Of a DNA stretch of 64,000 nucleotides, positions 11,333 through 24,029 are shown in pieces. The notes under the pieces were generated by a model. It had not been told where the DNA came from. It worked only from the letters and a program-made list of their open reading frames with translations, and did not search any database. The position numbers and the translations under genes were made by a program. Numbering within the stretch: the stretch's first letter is position 1; each line of letters starts with the position of its first letter. The DNA is taken from contig JAENRP010000148.1 in assembly GCA_024741835.1 (NCBI GenBank), positions 40,489-104,488 on the forward strand. Direction: 5' to 3'. The stretch comes from Diplocarpon mali (taxonomy: Eukaryota > Ascomycota > Leotiomycetes > Helotiales > Drepanopezizaceae).

Positions 11333-14300
11333 AAAAGGGAGATTAGGCCTAAGTCCCCTTATAGAGGCTCTACCAATCACTATTAAAAGACCTAGGACTA
11401 TCGGAAACTATTGTACGCTATAGATAGGCGCAAGGAAAATATAAAGGCTTTCCCCTTGCGAGAGGAGGTCCTACGAATATAAAAGGCGTTAAACGCAGGA
11501 GACTAGTTCAAAGGTCTTTAAGTATAGCTTAAGGAGAATGACATTATAGTAATAGCGATTAATAAATTTAAAGGAAAGGCTTTAGCCTTTAGGAAGGATG
11601 GTTTAAGTAAAAGGGAGAACTTACCAGTCTTTATAATAATAGATCCCTTTGCCTTCGACGCTTTTGAAGAATTGTTTAATATCTACTACCTCTTTAAGCT
11701 AAAACGCTACCTACTCTCCTTAAGTATGCTCCTTAATAATTGCGCGGTTACTTATATCGTTAATTCGAAGGATTTACTTATCGCAGGCACCTTTAAGCCT
11801 TTTGGCGACTTATAGTAATATATTAAAGTAGGTACCTTAAGACTCTTAATCATTAAGAGAGGTAATAGATATATAGTAGACTCTCTTCTATAGTATAACG
11901 GCTTTCCTATAGGGATAACGCTGCGCAATATTACTATTATAAAAGAGTTTACTATTAATATCACTTTAAAGAGGCTCCTTGCGGATAAGGGTTTTTAGTA
12001 CTCTAGGGTAGACCTTACTTTGCGCTCTAAGAGCATTGCAGATTCTATAAAGCGAGCTCAGTTAGAGCGTTGCTATAATCTCGTTTTCTTTAAATATAAG
12101 CCTATTAACTATTTAGATCTCTTAAATATGCTTTAATATGACTTCTCTACCTTAATAGCGTTTCTTATAACTAAGACGACACTTTATAATAGGTTCTAGT
12201 CTAGCTATGCGCTTATTAGGGTGCGGGATAATAATGCGTATATATAGTACCTTTGCGCTGGCTACTTAAGTATAGAGGCTCTTTAAGTGCTAGTTAAGTG
12301 CGCTAAGGGAGTAAAGATCAAGGGAATATAAAGGCTAGAGTGCCTTATATATGTAGTAGCGTCTATTAGGCAAGTTATTTCTTACGCTACCTTTAAGAAC
12401 CGATCTTTGAAGCCCTTTTTTAAGATCTCCTAAGATCTTTTTAACTTTTTAAATAACTTATATAATAGTTGCTTATAAGTTCTTTTAATTAAGGACAAGT
12501 ATAGTAGTATACTTTAGATATTCCTATTAAGATCGAAGGGCGGAGATATAGTTATAAAGGTCCTTTAGGCCTTTGAAGCATAAGTAAAACGCTAATATAG
12601 GCTTTCTATTTGTAAAATTAAGTAAGATAATAATACTTTAATAATCTCCTTAAAGGAAGACTCTCTTATAAAGTACTAAAGATAGGTAAAAGAGGAGGGA
12701 ATCGATTTAGAGCTTACTCCTACCTATATATATTAATCAAATGGAGGCGTAAAGCGAGTAGGAAGGGAGTTGATTGAACGCTTTATTAAAATAAGGATCT
12801 ACGCTAGGCTTTTAGCAAGCCTTTAGCCAAAGGTTATAAAGGCTGCTATATACCTTTATAATATCTCCTTACTTGCTAAGAAAAAGATGATCTTATTAAG
12901 CAAGGCTCTTTATAATTAGTTTAAGCAGTATTTTCGATTTTATAAGCCGCTGCTTATTAAGTAGATAATAGCAAGCTTAAAGCCTAACTAGAGTCGCATT
13001 TATATATATAGCGCTTATATATACCCTTTAATTAAAAAGAGGAAGGCAAAGAGAGACCGCCGAACTTTTAAAATTGAATTATAAAGGCACTTAAGTTACT
13101 TAGTTAAATATATTACCTTTAATATTTATAGAATCTGGGTTCTTATACTCTAATAAGTAATAACGACTTATAATATCAAATTCGATAAGTCTCTCTTTTA
13201 TAGTCCAGAAGCTAAGCGCGTAAACCTTATATTGCACTAGGAACTTAAGACAACCCTTTAATTAATCGGAAAGGGAGAGGGAGCTTAAGACGCTAAGTTC
13301 GAAGGCATTTTTAAAGAATTAGAGCTTATCGCAGGGCCGAATGCAATCGCTGCAAAAGAAGCCGCTATATAAGAAGAGCCTATATTATAGACCGACGCTG
13401 CTCTATAGCCTTTAACTAATAATATAAAAGACCTTAACTTAAATCTAAATTCTTTAAAAGACCTATTTAGAAACTTAAAGGTAAAAGTAAGTAAATTAGA
13501 AGCCACTTTGCTAGTCTTTAAGAAAGCAAATGGCGATTAAAGCTTAAGGGTTATAATTCCTTATAAAGGCCTTATTAAAGAAAGAACTATAGACGACTTT
13601 AAAGGAGTCTTTAAAGACGAGTTCTATAAGGCAATCGGCAGATCTTTAGCTACTATTTTATATAAGAATAGAAATAGCTTAAGGGCTTTAAGATAAAGTC
13701 TTCAATTATAAAGGCAGGCCTTAATAAACTTTAGTAAAAGGCTAAAGGTACTACTATTAAGATCTAAGAGGAGCTTTAACAGTCTTATAAGAAGCGACTT
13801 AATAAAAGGAGCAGGCCTTAATAATATAATACCTTAAGTTGTAATACTAGCTTAAAGACTTTAGGCTTAGGAGATAGAGCCACCTAAACTCTTAAAGGAA
13901 CCTTTAGTAATAATAAAAATAGAAGAGGAGACTTATAAAGAAAAGCGTAAAGAGGAACTCCCTCTTTTTAAGCAAAAGAAGATAAGACGCTTAAGCGTTA
14001 AGTAATAAGAGACTTTAAAAGTGTATACTACCGCTTTAGAGTATATACTCTTTTAAAGTAATATTGATTTACCCTACTCCTTATATACGCAAGAGTTTAT
14101 ATCGACCTTTTAAGCGAATGAATAAATAAAGGAGGATAAGAAGGACCATTTGACGGTTTATATAATTATTAAAGCTATAGTTAATAGTTAGGCAAAGGAT
14201 AGAGCGCAGTTTCTTAATTGCTTATAGTACTAAGGCTCTCTACCGAAGCCTTTAAAAGGATAGCTAAACCTAAAGAAGTACCCTTTTAGCGAACGATTTA

Positions 14301-15791
14301 AGGAAGGAGAGCGCTAGAAGAATTAGAATCTAGAATCTCGAAATTGCTAGAGAATCGTACAAAGGGACTACTCAAAGCCTTTGCTAATACTATTAAAATG
14401 GGTTTTTACTTATAAGGTTAATAGCTTTAGCAAGCTTTTAAAATGCCGATTATAGCTAATTATATAAAAGGATCTCTAAGACGAAGCTTCAATTTTCTCA
14501 ACTTATATAGCTACGCTTATAGCAAGGTCTTTTAAGATACTAATAGCGCTTACTATATACTTTAATATAGAAGTAAAGTAGTTCGATATTATTAATACAT
14601 TTATTAATACTCCTAGAGACCTAAGGAGTACTCTAGTCATATGCTTCCTATTAGATGGCTTTAAGTGCCCTAGTATAGTAATAGAGCTGGACCGCGCGCT
14701 TTATAGGCTAAAAAACTCTCTAGCACTATAGTATAGGAACTTCGCAAGAACGCTTAAGGGCCTTTAACTTAAGCTATTAGGCAAAGAGCCTAGTATTTTT
14801 ATAATAAAGGATCGTATAGTCTTTATAGCGTTTTATATTAACGATATTTAGGTATTATATAAGGCCTTTAACTTAGATTAAGCGACTCGTCTAATTAAAG
14901 ATCTAAAGAAGGTATATAAGCTTACTATTATAGGAGATATCTCCTAGTTCTTTAAAATAAGGATTATTTAAAATAGAAAGGTAAAGAGGATCTCTTTAGT
15001 TTATAATACTTATATTAAGAAGATTGCTTAAAAGTTTAGAGCTAATATAAGGAGAGTGCCTAGTACTCTACTACTAAAGAAGGAATTTATTAAGAACTTA
15101 AGGTAAGCTTCCTTAAAAAAGGTAAAGGAGTATTAAAAAAAAATAGGCTCTATTCTTTATATAGCGATTATAATACGCCTGGATATTGCGTTTATAGCCT
15201 CTTAACTATCTTTCTTCCTAATTAATCTAAGCTCTAAGCACCTCTTAGCTACGGACTAAACGCTTTAATACCTATATAGCATGCGCTTTTTAGGAATTGC
15301 CTATAGCTTTAAAGCTAAGGAATACCAACTAGTCGCATCTTTAGATGCTTCTTTTAAAGATGATTAAGAGACCTGCAGATCCTCTTAAGGATACGTTTTC
15401 TTTCTATTTAAAGGACCGATTATTTAGAAAGCGAATCGCCAAGCGATTATCACGCTCTCTTCTATTAAAGTAGAACTCTATAGTATAGTTTCTACTACAA
15501 AGGAGATGATAGTTATAAAACGCCTCTTTAAGGAGATTCGCATAGACTCCCTCTTTAAATGGAATATATATTGCAATAACTAATAGACGATTCGGCTAAT
15601 TGTTATAGAGAATAAGAAGATTAAGATAAGCCTTTGATATATCGAAAATAGTAATATATAGATCTGCTAAGAGTACTAAAGAGGAAGCTTTTAAATAATC
15701 TACCTCCTTACTAAGTAGATATACGCAAATAAGCTTATTAAGAACCTAAACCGCTAGAAGTTTAAAAGCTTCGTTCATTTATTAAACCTTT
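11333..15791 (+). pseudogene. D1 Copia Gag-Pol remnant
   Basis: Frames read in order: a gag-like segment to about 11700, then a protease-like motif L-N-N-C-A-V-T-Y at 11732-11755 (D2 has L-D-N-C-A-A-M-H at the same place, so Asp to Asn and His to Tyr). An integrase region follows, then Copia RT from about 14500. The RT catalytic motif at 14831-14845 reads F-Y-I-N-D, one aspartate lost. RNase H runs from about 15330, with S-L-D-A-S-F and C-N-N-Q-Q-T-I-R-L motifs. Many TAG/TAA codons interrupt the frame. The 5' end is cut by B1 and the 3' end continues at 21979. It is clearly related to D2 but too diverged to be the same family. Confidence 0.8.
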
Positions 15792-15986
15792 TGTTAAGAT
15801 AGGTAATATAGCCATCACTCCGATGTATTATCATATGACCCTATTGCTTAGTCAGTAGGATATTAATACGTATATAGCTATAAGGAAGAAAGGGGTAACC
15901 TTCCTTCCCTAACTCTTACTAATATATCGACTATCGACCTTTAGAAGCCTCCTTTACTTACTGCGCCAACTCACTTAAGCTTAATA
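15792..15986 (+). repeat. B2 5' LTR (195 bp)
   Basis: Starts tgttaagatagg and ends cttaagcttaata. The terminal inverted motif is RIP-altered from TGTTGAG/CTCAACA. It is directly followed by ggttataagcc, the position expected for a primer-binding site; the tRNA was not identified. Confidence 0.93.
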
Positions 15987-16370
15987 GGTTATAAGCCTTA
16001 AATAGACTGATAATAGATTATTAACTTCCTTTAAAAAGCACTTGCGCTGCAACTATTAGTAGGAAGTTGAATAAGACTTATAGTAAAAGGCGAGCAATCG
16101 GCGAATAAGAGGTATGATTCCTTATTTAGCTAACCTATATTATAAGAGGTATAATTCCTTGCTCTATAACCCCTTTAGTACTATAAGAGGTATGATTCCT
16201 TACTTTACTATATTTTATAAGAGGTATAATTCCCTGCGTTATAGCCTAAAAAACCCTTTTCGACAAGAGGACTTCCTCCCTATTTAATACTTCTATAACA
16301 CCCGCTATTTAATCATTTCGACTTTTCAATAGGAGGAGTGCCCTCAACCATTTAATTTATTTGATTTTTT
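15987..16370 (+). other. B2 untranslated leader with short repeats
   Basis: Between the LTR and gag lie four imperfect repeats of a phrase like aagaggtatgattcctt, near 16109-16125, 16144-16162, 16183-16203 and 16217-16234. They recur in the leaders of B1 (10890-11020) and B4 (32515-32650). Their role is unknown; they could be packaging or translational-control structures of the element RNA. Confidence 0.6.
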
Positions 16371-19300
16371 AATGCAATTCTATTTGAAACGGCAATAGCT
16401 TCTGATTCCGATTAAAACACTAGGCTTAAAGACCTCCAACTCTCTTAAAAGAACTGGCAATAATAGTTTAACAATTTAAAGCTTTACTTTAAAAGCAAAG
16501 GCATTGAAATAGCGATTTAAAAGATACTTATTAAATACGCGAAAACAGCCCCTTATACTCCCTCTACCAATTCGTCTACTTCTACTTTAATAGCTAATAC
16601 AACTACTAAGGATTTGCTAGATATACTAAATAAGCTTAGCCTAAGAGCTTTAGTAGATAATAACCGAGAATCCCAAAGGTAGATTTTAAATATGGAAAAG
16701 GAGAAGGAGTATAGGCTGGCCTTAGCTAAATGCAAGCTTAAGATTAATAAAGGTTTAAGCGATAAAGATTAAGATTTTATTCAAATTTATAATAATGCGA
16801 AGATAAGATAGGATACTTTAAAGGCAAAATACTCTTAAACAATTGCCTTTAATACCTAGCATCTACTATAGTAGATCACTTCATTTTAATATAGAAAAGA
16901 TAAAGATAGTAAGGATATAGATATAAATATAGACTCTGCTTAATCTATATTATATAAAGTAAAGAGGAGAGTAAGAGCCGTAGATCTTAGGATAGCTATA
17001 ACTTTTAAAGAAACTTAGCTTTTTAATTTCCTACTTAATAGCCTTCCTCTTAAGTTCGCTATTGCAAAATAATCTCTTTTCGTTTAACTTAACCTTAAGA
17101 TCTATAAGAAGATCGACCTCCTTTAAACTATCGAGTAAGACCTTAAAGGACGCTTTAAATTGGCAAATGCCGCATTATAAGGTAACGATAAGCTTAAGAA
17201 GAGGAAGGAGCGTAGGATAAGCCCTTAAGCTTATCAAAGATGCTACTTTTATAATAGTACTTATAATATTACTAATTGTAAAGTTAAAAGACAACTGATT
17301 AATATAGTCGCTAGCTTTAATATTAAGAAGCAATTAAAGTAGAAGTTAAAAAGCAAACTGCCTTTATCCTACTAAAGGCCGCAATTACTAAAGAAAGGCA
17401 AAGAAAAAGGCTATTTAGTCAAAACTTTAATAAATACCTTTAATAATAATAATAGGTTATCTAAACCTAAATCCACTTCTAATAATTCAAATAATAATTA
17501 TAATAAAGATACTTATATTTTAAAAGCCGATCTTTATAAGATCCTTAAATCCAACTAATATAATAATACTAGTTATATAGTATATATAACTAATAAACCC
17601 TACCTATTTAAAGGCCTACTTATTAAAATAAAAAGGCACTTTATTAAAGTTAGTAGTAGAAGGTTATATATAGACTCAATAGGTATAGTAGAAATGAATA
17701 TTGCTAGCGTTTCTTTCCTTTTATAAAATATTCTCCTTATGCCTAGCTTAGGTATTAATCTTTTATCTAATTATAAGATCTATATAAAGTTGAATTATAT
17801 AAGAGTTTTTAATAATCAATTTATATAGTTTATAAATAATAATTATAAAGTGATCTTTAAAGTTAAAATTAAAGATAGACTTTATATTATTTCAAAAGTG
17901 ATATTATAGAAATTGACTTTTAGGCCAGACCTATAAGTGGATTCCTTTAAGGAAAGTGCACTCTTTACCCTAATACAATTAAGCGAGGATAAGGAGAATA
18001 AATAGACTCCTAAGCTAAGATCGCAAGTAAAATTCGCAAAAATAACTCTTAAGCCAAGATTATAAATAGATTGCAAAGTGTCCTTAAAGGTAATTCCTAA
18101 GTTAGGATCATAAGTGAATTTAGTAAAAATGACTCTTAAGCTAAGACCGTAAGTAGATTTTACAAATTCGCTAATAATAACTCTTAGGCCAGGATCGCAA
18201 GTGAAATTCGCAGAAATGACTCTTAAGCTAAGACTGCGAGTAGATCTCGCCATTTCTAGGAAATCGACTCCTAAGCTAGGACCGTAAGTAGATCTTGCTA
18301 TTTCCAGGAAATCGACTTTTAAGCCAGGACTGCAAGTAGATCTCGCGGTTTTACTAAAAACGACTCTTAAGCCAGGCTTGCAATTGAAAAACGGCAAAAC
18401 TTCGAACTGCTATTACTAGTCCTTTCTAGCCGCCGATAATAAAGTATCAACTGATAATAGGCTACTAAAGCTATTAGAAGCCGAAAGCCTATTAAGGTAT
18501 TAGCTAATATATAGAAGATTCGCATATCTAAGGCTAGAGAAATTAAAGGGCTTATATAAGGTCTTAATCCTAAAACAGAAGATCTAAGTATTAAAGGATC
18601 GCTTAATATACCGAATTTGCAAGCTAATAAAACTTCGAAATCGGACGCAAACTAAGCTTAATCTATAAAAAGATTCAATACTAATACTAATATCCATTAA
18701 TACTACTAGACTATTTATAACCTTAATTAAAGGAAATAATTGGTTTTCTCAAATAGTAGATAACTCTATTTAATAAATATAGACTATTTGCGCTAAGACC
18801 AAATCTAAGCTTATAGAAAAGCTGGAAACTTAAAAAGTAATAGAAGAATGCTAGACCTAGTTAAATCTAATAACTATTAAGTCTAATAATACATTAGAGA
18901 TTAAGGTAAAGCTTAATAAATAGGTAAAATAAGAAGTTTATTATAAACTAACTATAATATACAAAGGTTCTTATTAGAATAGTATTGCTAAGCGAAGCAT
19001 TTAGCAAGTAGAGACTGACTATCGCGCTCTACTGCAAGATGCTGACCTACTACTAGAATTCTAGGACCTTATAGTTAAAGCAAACGCATACCTGCGAAAT
19101 AGAATAAGTAGTAGATTAATAGTCAATAGCACCTAAATATCACTATATAAGGCATATTTCAAATAGAAACTAAGCCTAAACCATATCTGCGTCTTTAAAA
19201 GCGTCTACTACTCCTATATTAGCCCGAAGTCCTAGCCTACGGGTATAAAGAGCAAGAAGCTAATAGATTAAAGTAAAGAATATATATTTATTAAGTATAT

Positions 19301-21482
19301 TAAATAGATAATAAAGCAATAGATAGTATATACACTAGATCTAAGGCGAGTAATCATATCCTTAATAGTTAAGTTTAACGAATCTTAAAATAGGAGGGAG
19401 CTATCCTTAAAGCTCTATATACTTAGAGATTTGCAAGGTATACTACTTAATAGTAATACTATCAAGTCGAATTAATAACCCCTTTCTCTTAACTTAAGCA
19501 TATTAAGCGCACCTGCTGATCGACGACCTACTAATCGCCCAAAGGCCGAATAGACTATTCCTATTATCCGCGAACTACCTAAAGTATAAAATAACTTTGA
19601 TATTATCATCCCTTTAATTAAAGTACCTATAGTAAAGGATGTTCCTAAAATAGGTATAAGTAATAATAAGCCTTTACTACTAGAAAACAGTTCCTTAGAT
19701 AATAAGTCTATAAAACCCATAGCCGAACCTACGCCTTTAAAGAGGAATAGAGACTTAGAACTAAAAGATACCTTAAATAAACGCGAGTCTAAGTGTATCT
19801 AGGCTATAATAGTATATAAGATCTATAAGCTTAAACTTTAATAAAGCTTCGATAAAGATAATGCGTTCCTAGCTATTAAGAGGATAATGAAAATCTCTCT
19901 TCTAAAGACGTATAATAAAGCTATTAATAACCTGAAGAATAGAGTAGTATAGAATAAGGCAATTTAAAAGGAGATAAGCTCTCTTATTATAAATAGTATA
20001 TAGATAGAGGAACCGACGCTAAAGGACGTAAACCTAGTATTAATAAAGTAGGTCTTTACAATTAAGATATATGCAAATAGGACCTTAAAACGTTATAAGG
20101 TAAGGCTTATAGCTAAGGGCTTCTTCTAATAGTATAGAGAAGACTACTTTGATATATTTGCGCCAATAGTTCGCATAGATACCCTTTGCATATTTATAGT
20201 AATAGTAGCCGCTAAGGACCTTAAATGCAGATAGTATAATATTAAAAATGCATTTACTAAAGCGATTATAAAGGAACGGATTTTTCTCTCTTAACCTAAC
20301 GGTATTCCTATACGCGCTAGCCACTCTTTCTATATACTCCGCAGTATCTATAGGCTTAAATAATCAGCTTATAATTAGAACCTCTTATATAGCTCTACTT
20401 TAATAGAAATAGGATTCGTTTAAAGCCTAGCTAACCCTTATCTATTTACCTATATTAAGCGTAGAATCAAGTTGCTACTATATATCGACGATATTACTAT
20501 ATTTACAAAGACAACTACTTAATTAGATTAGTTCTTTATAATAATTCGGAAACGTTTTAATACTAAGGATCTAAGGGGAATTCATAAGATCCTTAGCATC
20601 TATATTATAAGGAACCGCTCTACTTAAGAACTCTAGTTAGATTAAGAGTAGTATATTAAGAAGATCCTAGATTAAATAGGACTCTTCGCTTATACTCCTA
20701 ACTTTAAGCCAAAGCGTACTCCAATTAAAGGAAAGTATAATAAGTTAAAGCCTATTAATGAAAATAAGTAAAGAGAAGATCTGAAGAAGTATTAATAGGA
20801 TATTAGAGCGATTATATATACTATAGTATATATAAGACCAGATATCGCCTTTATTATTAAGCAACTTAATCAAAATCTAAAGGATCTAATAATTTAATAT
20901 AAGAATATAGTTAAGCGACTTAAAAGGTACCTTTAATCGATAATCATATAGAAGGTAAGATATAGACTAACGAAATATATAAGCGTAAAGCTTAAAGTAT
21001 ATACTGATTCTAATTAGGCAAATATGAAAGGTCGAAAAAGTATATTTAAAAGTATAGTAGTGCTATATAGCAGACCTAAATTATAAGGAAGTAAGAAGTA
21101 GAAATCAATAGCTACCGCAAGCACTAAGGCCGAATATATATTAATATCGTCAAATTGCAAGCAAGGATTATAGATCGCCTAAATTTTAAAAGATATAGGT
21201 TTCGCTAAGTATATTAAATAAGATAGGAACTATATTAATCTTTAAGTAGATAATATAAGAGCGATTGCACTTATAAAGAATCTATACTTATATAAGCGAT
21301 TAAAATATATTAATATTACCTATTACTTTATCTGCAACCTTATTATAAAGAATAAGTTATTAATTACTTATATTTTAATCGATTAAATAGTAGCAGATGG
21401 ATTTATAAAGCTATTAGAGACAGTTGCAAAGTTCGAAGCATTTAAAGATATGCTAAGGTTATAAAAGATAGTAGGGGCTTAG
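16370..21482 (+). pseudogene. B2 Copia Gag-Pol remnant
   Basis: One long Copia frame with RIP stops. Gag contains a zinc-knuckle remnant at 17241-17279 (C-Y-F-Y...N-C, with Cys and His turned to Tyr). A protease-like N-T-S at about 17565 stands where D-T-G is expected. Next are the repeat linker (17918-18395) and a GAG-pre-integrase motif with R-R-F-A-Y-L near 18520, RIP-altered from H-R-R-F-A-H-L. Integrase follows to about 19350. RT runs from about 20040, with F-A-P-I-V-R near 20158 and an intact Y-I-D-D at 20481-20492. RNase H includes Y-T-D-S near 21003 and A-S-T-K-A-E-Y near 21115. The stop is TAG at 21480-21482. RT and RNase H hold longer open stretches than gag. The start codon is undetermined. 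Confidence 0.88.
17918..18395 (+). repeat. B2 coding-region degenerate tandem repeat
   Basis: About nine or ten units spaced 39-49 bp, with a core like actcttaagccaggactgc. In the Pol frame each encodes T-L-K-P-G-L-Q-V-D-x-A. The array keeps the frame open on the opposite strand too, which yields a 171-codon antisense ORF that I take to be a shadow of the repeat. Confidence 0.78.
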
Positions 21483-21495
21483 TAGGCTTAAGGAC

Positions 21496-21650
21496 GACTC
21501 CTAGGCCCGCCTTGCGAGTTAGGTTATGTAGTTTTATAAAGGAAAGTTTTTTAAATCGACTCTTAAGCCTAGACCGCGAGTCAAGTCATATAATCTTATA
21601 AAAGAACGCTTTTAGAAATTTAACTCTTAGTCCCGCCCTATAAGTAGGAT
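21496..21650 (+). repeat. B2 3'-UTR tandem repeat, 3 units
   Basis: Units start near 21496, 21558 and 21622. They carry the same GACTC...GAGTC quasi-palindrome plus spacer as the four-unit array in B3. The array lies just after the pol stop. Confidence 0.75.
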
Positions 21651-21783
21651 TAGTAATTTTAATAGAAGTTGCTATTAATTAATTATTTTTAATTTAAAGA
21701 GATACTTAGGAGTTGGATTAGCGCAAAAGGATAGTTATTATTTTTCCAACTGCAGGTCAATTGGAATAAGGTTTAAGTAGAGG

Positions 21784-21978
21784 TATTAAAATAAGTAATA
21801 TAGCTATTACTCTAATATATTATTATATAACCCTACTACTTAATTAGTAGGATATTGATATATATATAGCTATAAGGAAGAAAGGGGTAACCTTCCTTCT
21901 TTAACTCTTACTAATATATCGACCATCGACCTCTAGAAGCCTCCTTTACCTACTGCGCCGACTCACTTAAGCTCAATA
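21784..21978 (+). repeat. B2 3' LTR (195 bp)
   Basis: Same length as the 5' LTR, ends tattaaa...ctcaata, preceded by a short purine tract (aagtagagg) that fits a polypurine tract. Confidence 0.93.
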
Positions 21979-22009
21979 CCTTTAAAGCTTTTAAATAATT
22001 ATTTAGCAA

Positions 22010-22316
22010 TGTAACGGCTGCACCTCCACTTAGTGCAATTACCTGGGAGTACGGCGTTCTAAGGTTTTGCAATCTCGATTCGATATAGGGTTTTCTTAAA
22101 TCGACCCTAAAGGTGCAAAAGGATATTCTTGCATAATATTACGTAAGCAGGCAATAGAGCTCCTAGCTGCTATATATATAAGGAAGAAGGGCTCTCTCTT
22201 AAGGAAGGTTTTCTAACTTCTTCGTTTCCTTTATATTAGACTTATAGAATACGCCTTTTGCACTACTTCTTGCTCTTATACTTGATCTTGCACTTTGGCG
22301 GTTCTGTGTTATTATA
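22010..22316 (+). repeat. A2 5' LTR (307 bp)
   Basis: Begins TGTAACGG and ends gtgttattata, a RIP form of GTGTCGTTACA. The promoter and start of the element transcript would lie here; a run of tatatatataagg near 22171 could serve as a TATA-like region. Confidence 0.94.
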
Positions 22317-22649
22317 TTAAATAAAGAAGTTCTTCTCTACTAAGGACAGCTTTTAATAATATCTTACCCTTTTGGAAAATCGATTTGCAGTTATTTCGAC
22401 TTTCGATAGAGTTAGGATCTTAAAGATCTCTTAGACAAACTGGGAGCTTAAGTATAGCTTATTAACTAGTATAATTGAGGAACGCTTTTATTAGCTGGAT
22501 TTTCTTAACTACTCCTTTTGTAAAAGCGCTATAGGTAGAAGTTAGGAGAGCACTACGCTACTAGAACCCTTTTTCTATAGAACCCCTTTTTGACCGAATT
22601 ACTACTAAAATCAAAATCGGTAAAATGAATTCCTTATTAGCTGGAAGTT

Positions 22650-24010
22650 AGCAGATATAGAATATACCTGGTTTGTTTAGGGAACTAGCTTCTATAGGAA
22701 GTACCCCTACCCTAACCCTTAGGGCCAGACCTTCCTCTGCTATTAAGGGTAAGAGACTATAATGCTATAGCTAAGCCAATTGAGATAAATGAGACTTTTC
22801 GAACCTGAACGTCTTATAAGGAATAGTCTTAGGTTTAGAGGAATCCTTATAACGCTAAGATTAATCTAATTGATAATTGTAAAGTGAGATTAGTAAGATT
22901 ACCTAAGCTATCTCTAGCCTAGAGACCCTAGCTTATTAAAGTTAAGAAACGGCTTAGCGCGTATATTAGACTATTAAGTAAGAATCCACCTACCTTTGAT
23001 AAAGCGAGATTTAGCCTCCTTTAGAAGTTGATATAGATATAAAATAGCTAAAAATTCAACTAATTGAAAAGATCACCCCCTTTAATAACGGAACCTCTCT
23101 AATATATAAGCAGTAGTTAGCTTCAGTCTGAGACCGATTGCAAGTTAACGCCGACCTATACCCGAATGAGCGAGCTCGCCGAGCCCTTATTTAGGGATCT
23201 ACTATAGGATAAGCCCAAATGTACTTCGAACCCTAGTACCTCTTAGAGACTAACCCCTTTTGAAACTATCAAGAAATAGTAGAACTGCTAAGCAATTACT
23301 TTTTAACTAGCTAAGAGGTAGACCTATTCCGATCTACTTTCTACTACTTCTATATAAGAGAAGCTAGTTATTCTAAAGAAACTTTTTCTTAGTTTTAGGC
23401 CCGATTCTAATCTACTGCAATCTAAGGAGAGGTCTTAAGATTTAAGTAGTTCTTCTTTATATAGAATAAGATTACCCCTTAGCTTAGATCTACCTGCGCT
23501 CTAGCTAAGGCCTCTTAAAGGAAGGACTATACTATTATAGTTAATCAATTGAATGCCCTTAATGCCGAACGCTGAAGTAACTAACTTCTTAACCCTTCGA
23601 CTAGAAGCAAGGCGACCTTAGTATTATACTAGAAGATATCCGGTTCGCTTTTTAATAAAACCGCTCGCGGTCCAAGCGCCAGAAGTACCATCTGAGCTTC
23701 TAAGACACTAGCCCTAAAGCCGACTACCCCTTTTCGCCGAGATACGCCAGCTAAGGCTAATTCTCCTACTTTGCCCTTTAAGCAAGCTACCTACTAGACC
23801 TATGGCAAAACTGATTACTATAAGACTGAGTGCCCTTCTATAGGTAAGATTAATACCTTAAAAGATATAGAGGAAGCTAATCCGACTCTGGACTTAACTA
23901 AGAATAGGGTCAAAATGGAGGAAGATTAGGAAAACGAAAAGGCTTAAGAAAAGACTTCTACTTAGGCCTACGAAAGTGCGACTTATCGAAGCTAGATCTT
24001 AACTCTTTAA
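22650..24010 (+). pseudogene. A2 gag remnant
   Basis: Gag-like sequence with many TAG/TAA/TGA codons. A CCHC zinc-knuckle relic lies at about 23788-23847 (T-x-x-T-Y-G-K-T-D-Y-Y-K-T-E-C-P), where C-x2-C-x4-H-x4-C is expected and Cys/His codons have become Tyr. It would form the particle shell and bind element RNA. I could not settle the start codon: an ATG at 22627 lies in a different frame from the best downstream frame. Confidence 0.7.
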
Positions 24011-24029
24011 TAGAAGGGAAGCAATTCCT

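Larger units (their letters stand above)
15792..21978 (+). mobile_element. Copia B2, complete, TSD ccttt
   Basis: Complete 6187-bp family B element with two 195-bp LTRs and perfect 5-bp duplications (ccttt at 15787-15791 and 21979-21983). It interrupts the D1 pol C-terminus. It is the best copy for defining the family: LTR, about 380 bp of leader, one long Gag-Pol frame ending at 21482, and a 3' UTR with three repeat units. It lies in inverted orientation to B1, with 4.5 kb of D1 between them. Confidence 0.95.

Noticed and set aside
17882..18397. 171-codon minus-strand ORF with repeats (and the twin at 63138-63653 plus)
   Set aside because: It is antisense to the tandem-repeat part of Copia B pol. 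The repeat happens to lack stops in that frame; the Pol-frame reading continues into protease and integrase on both sides.
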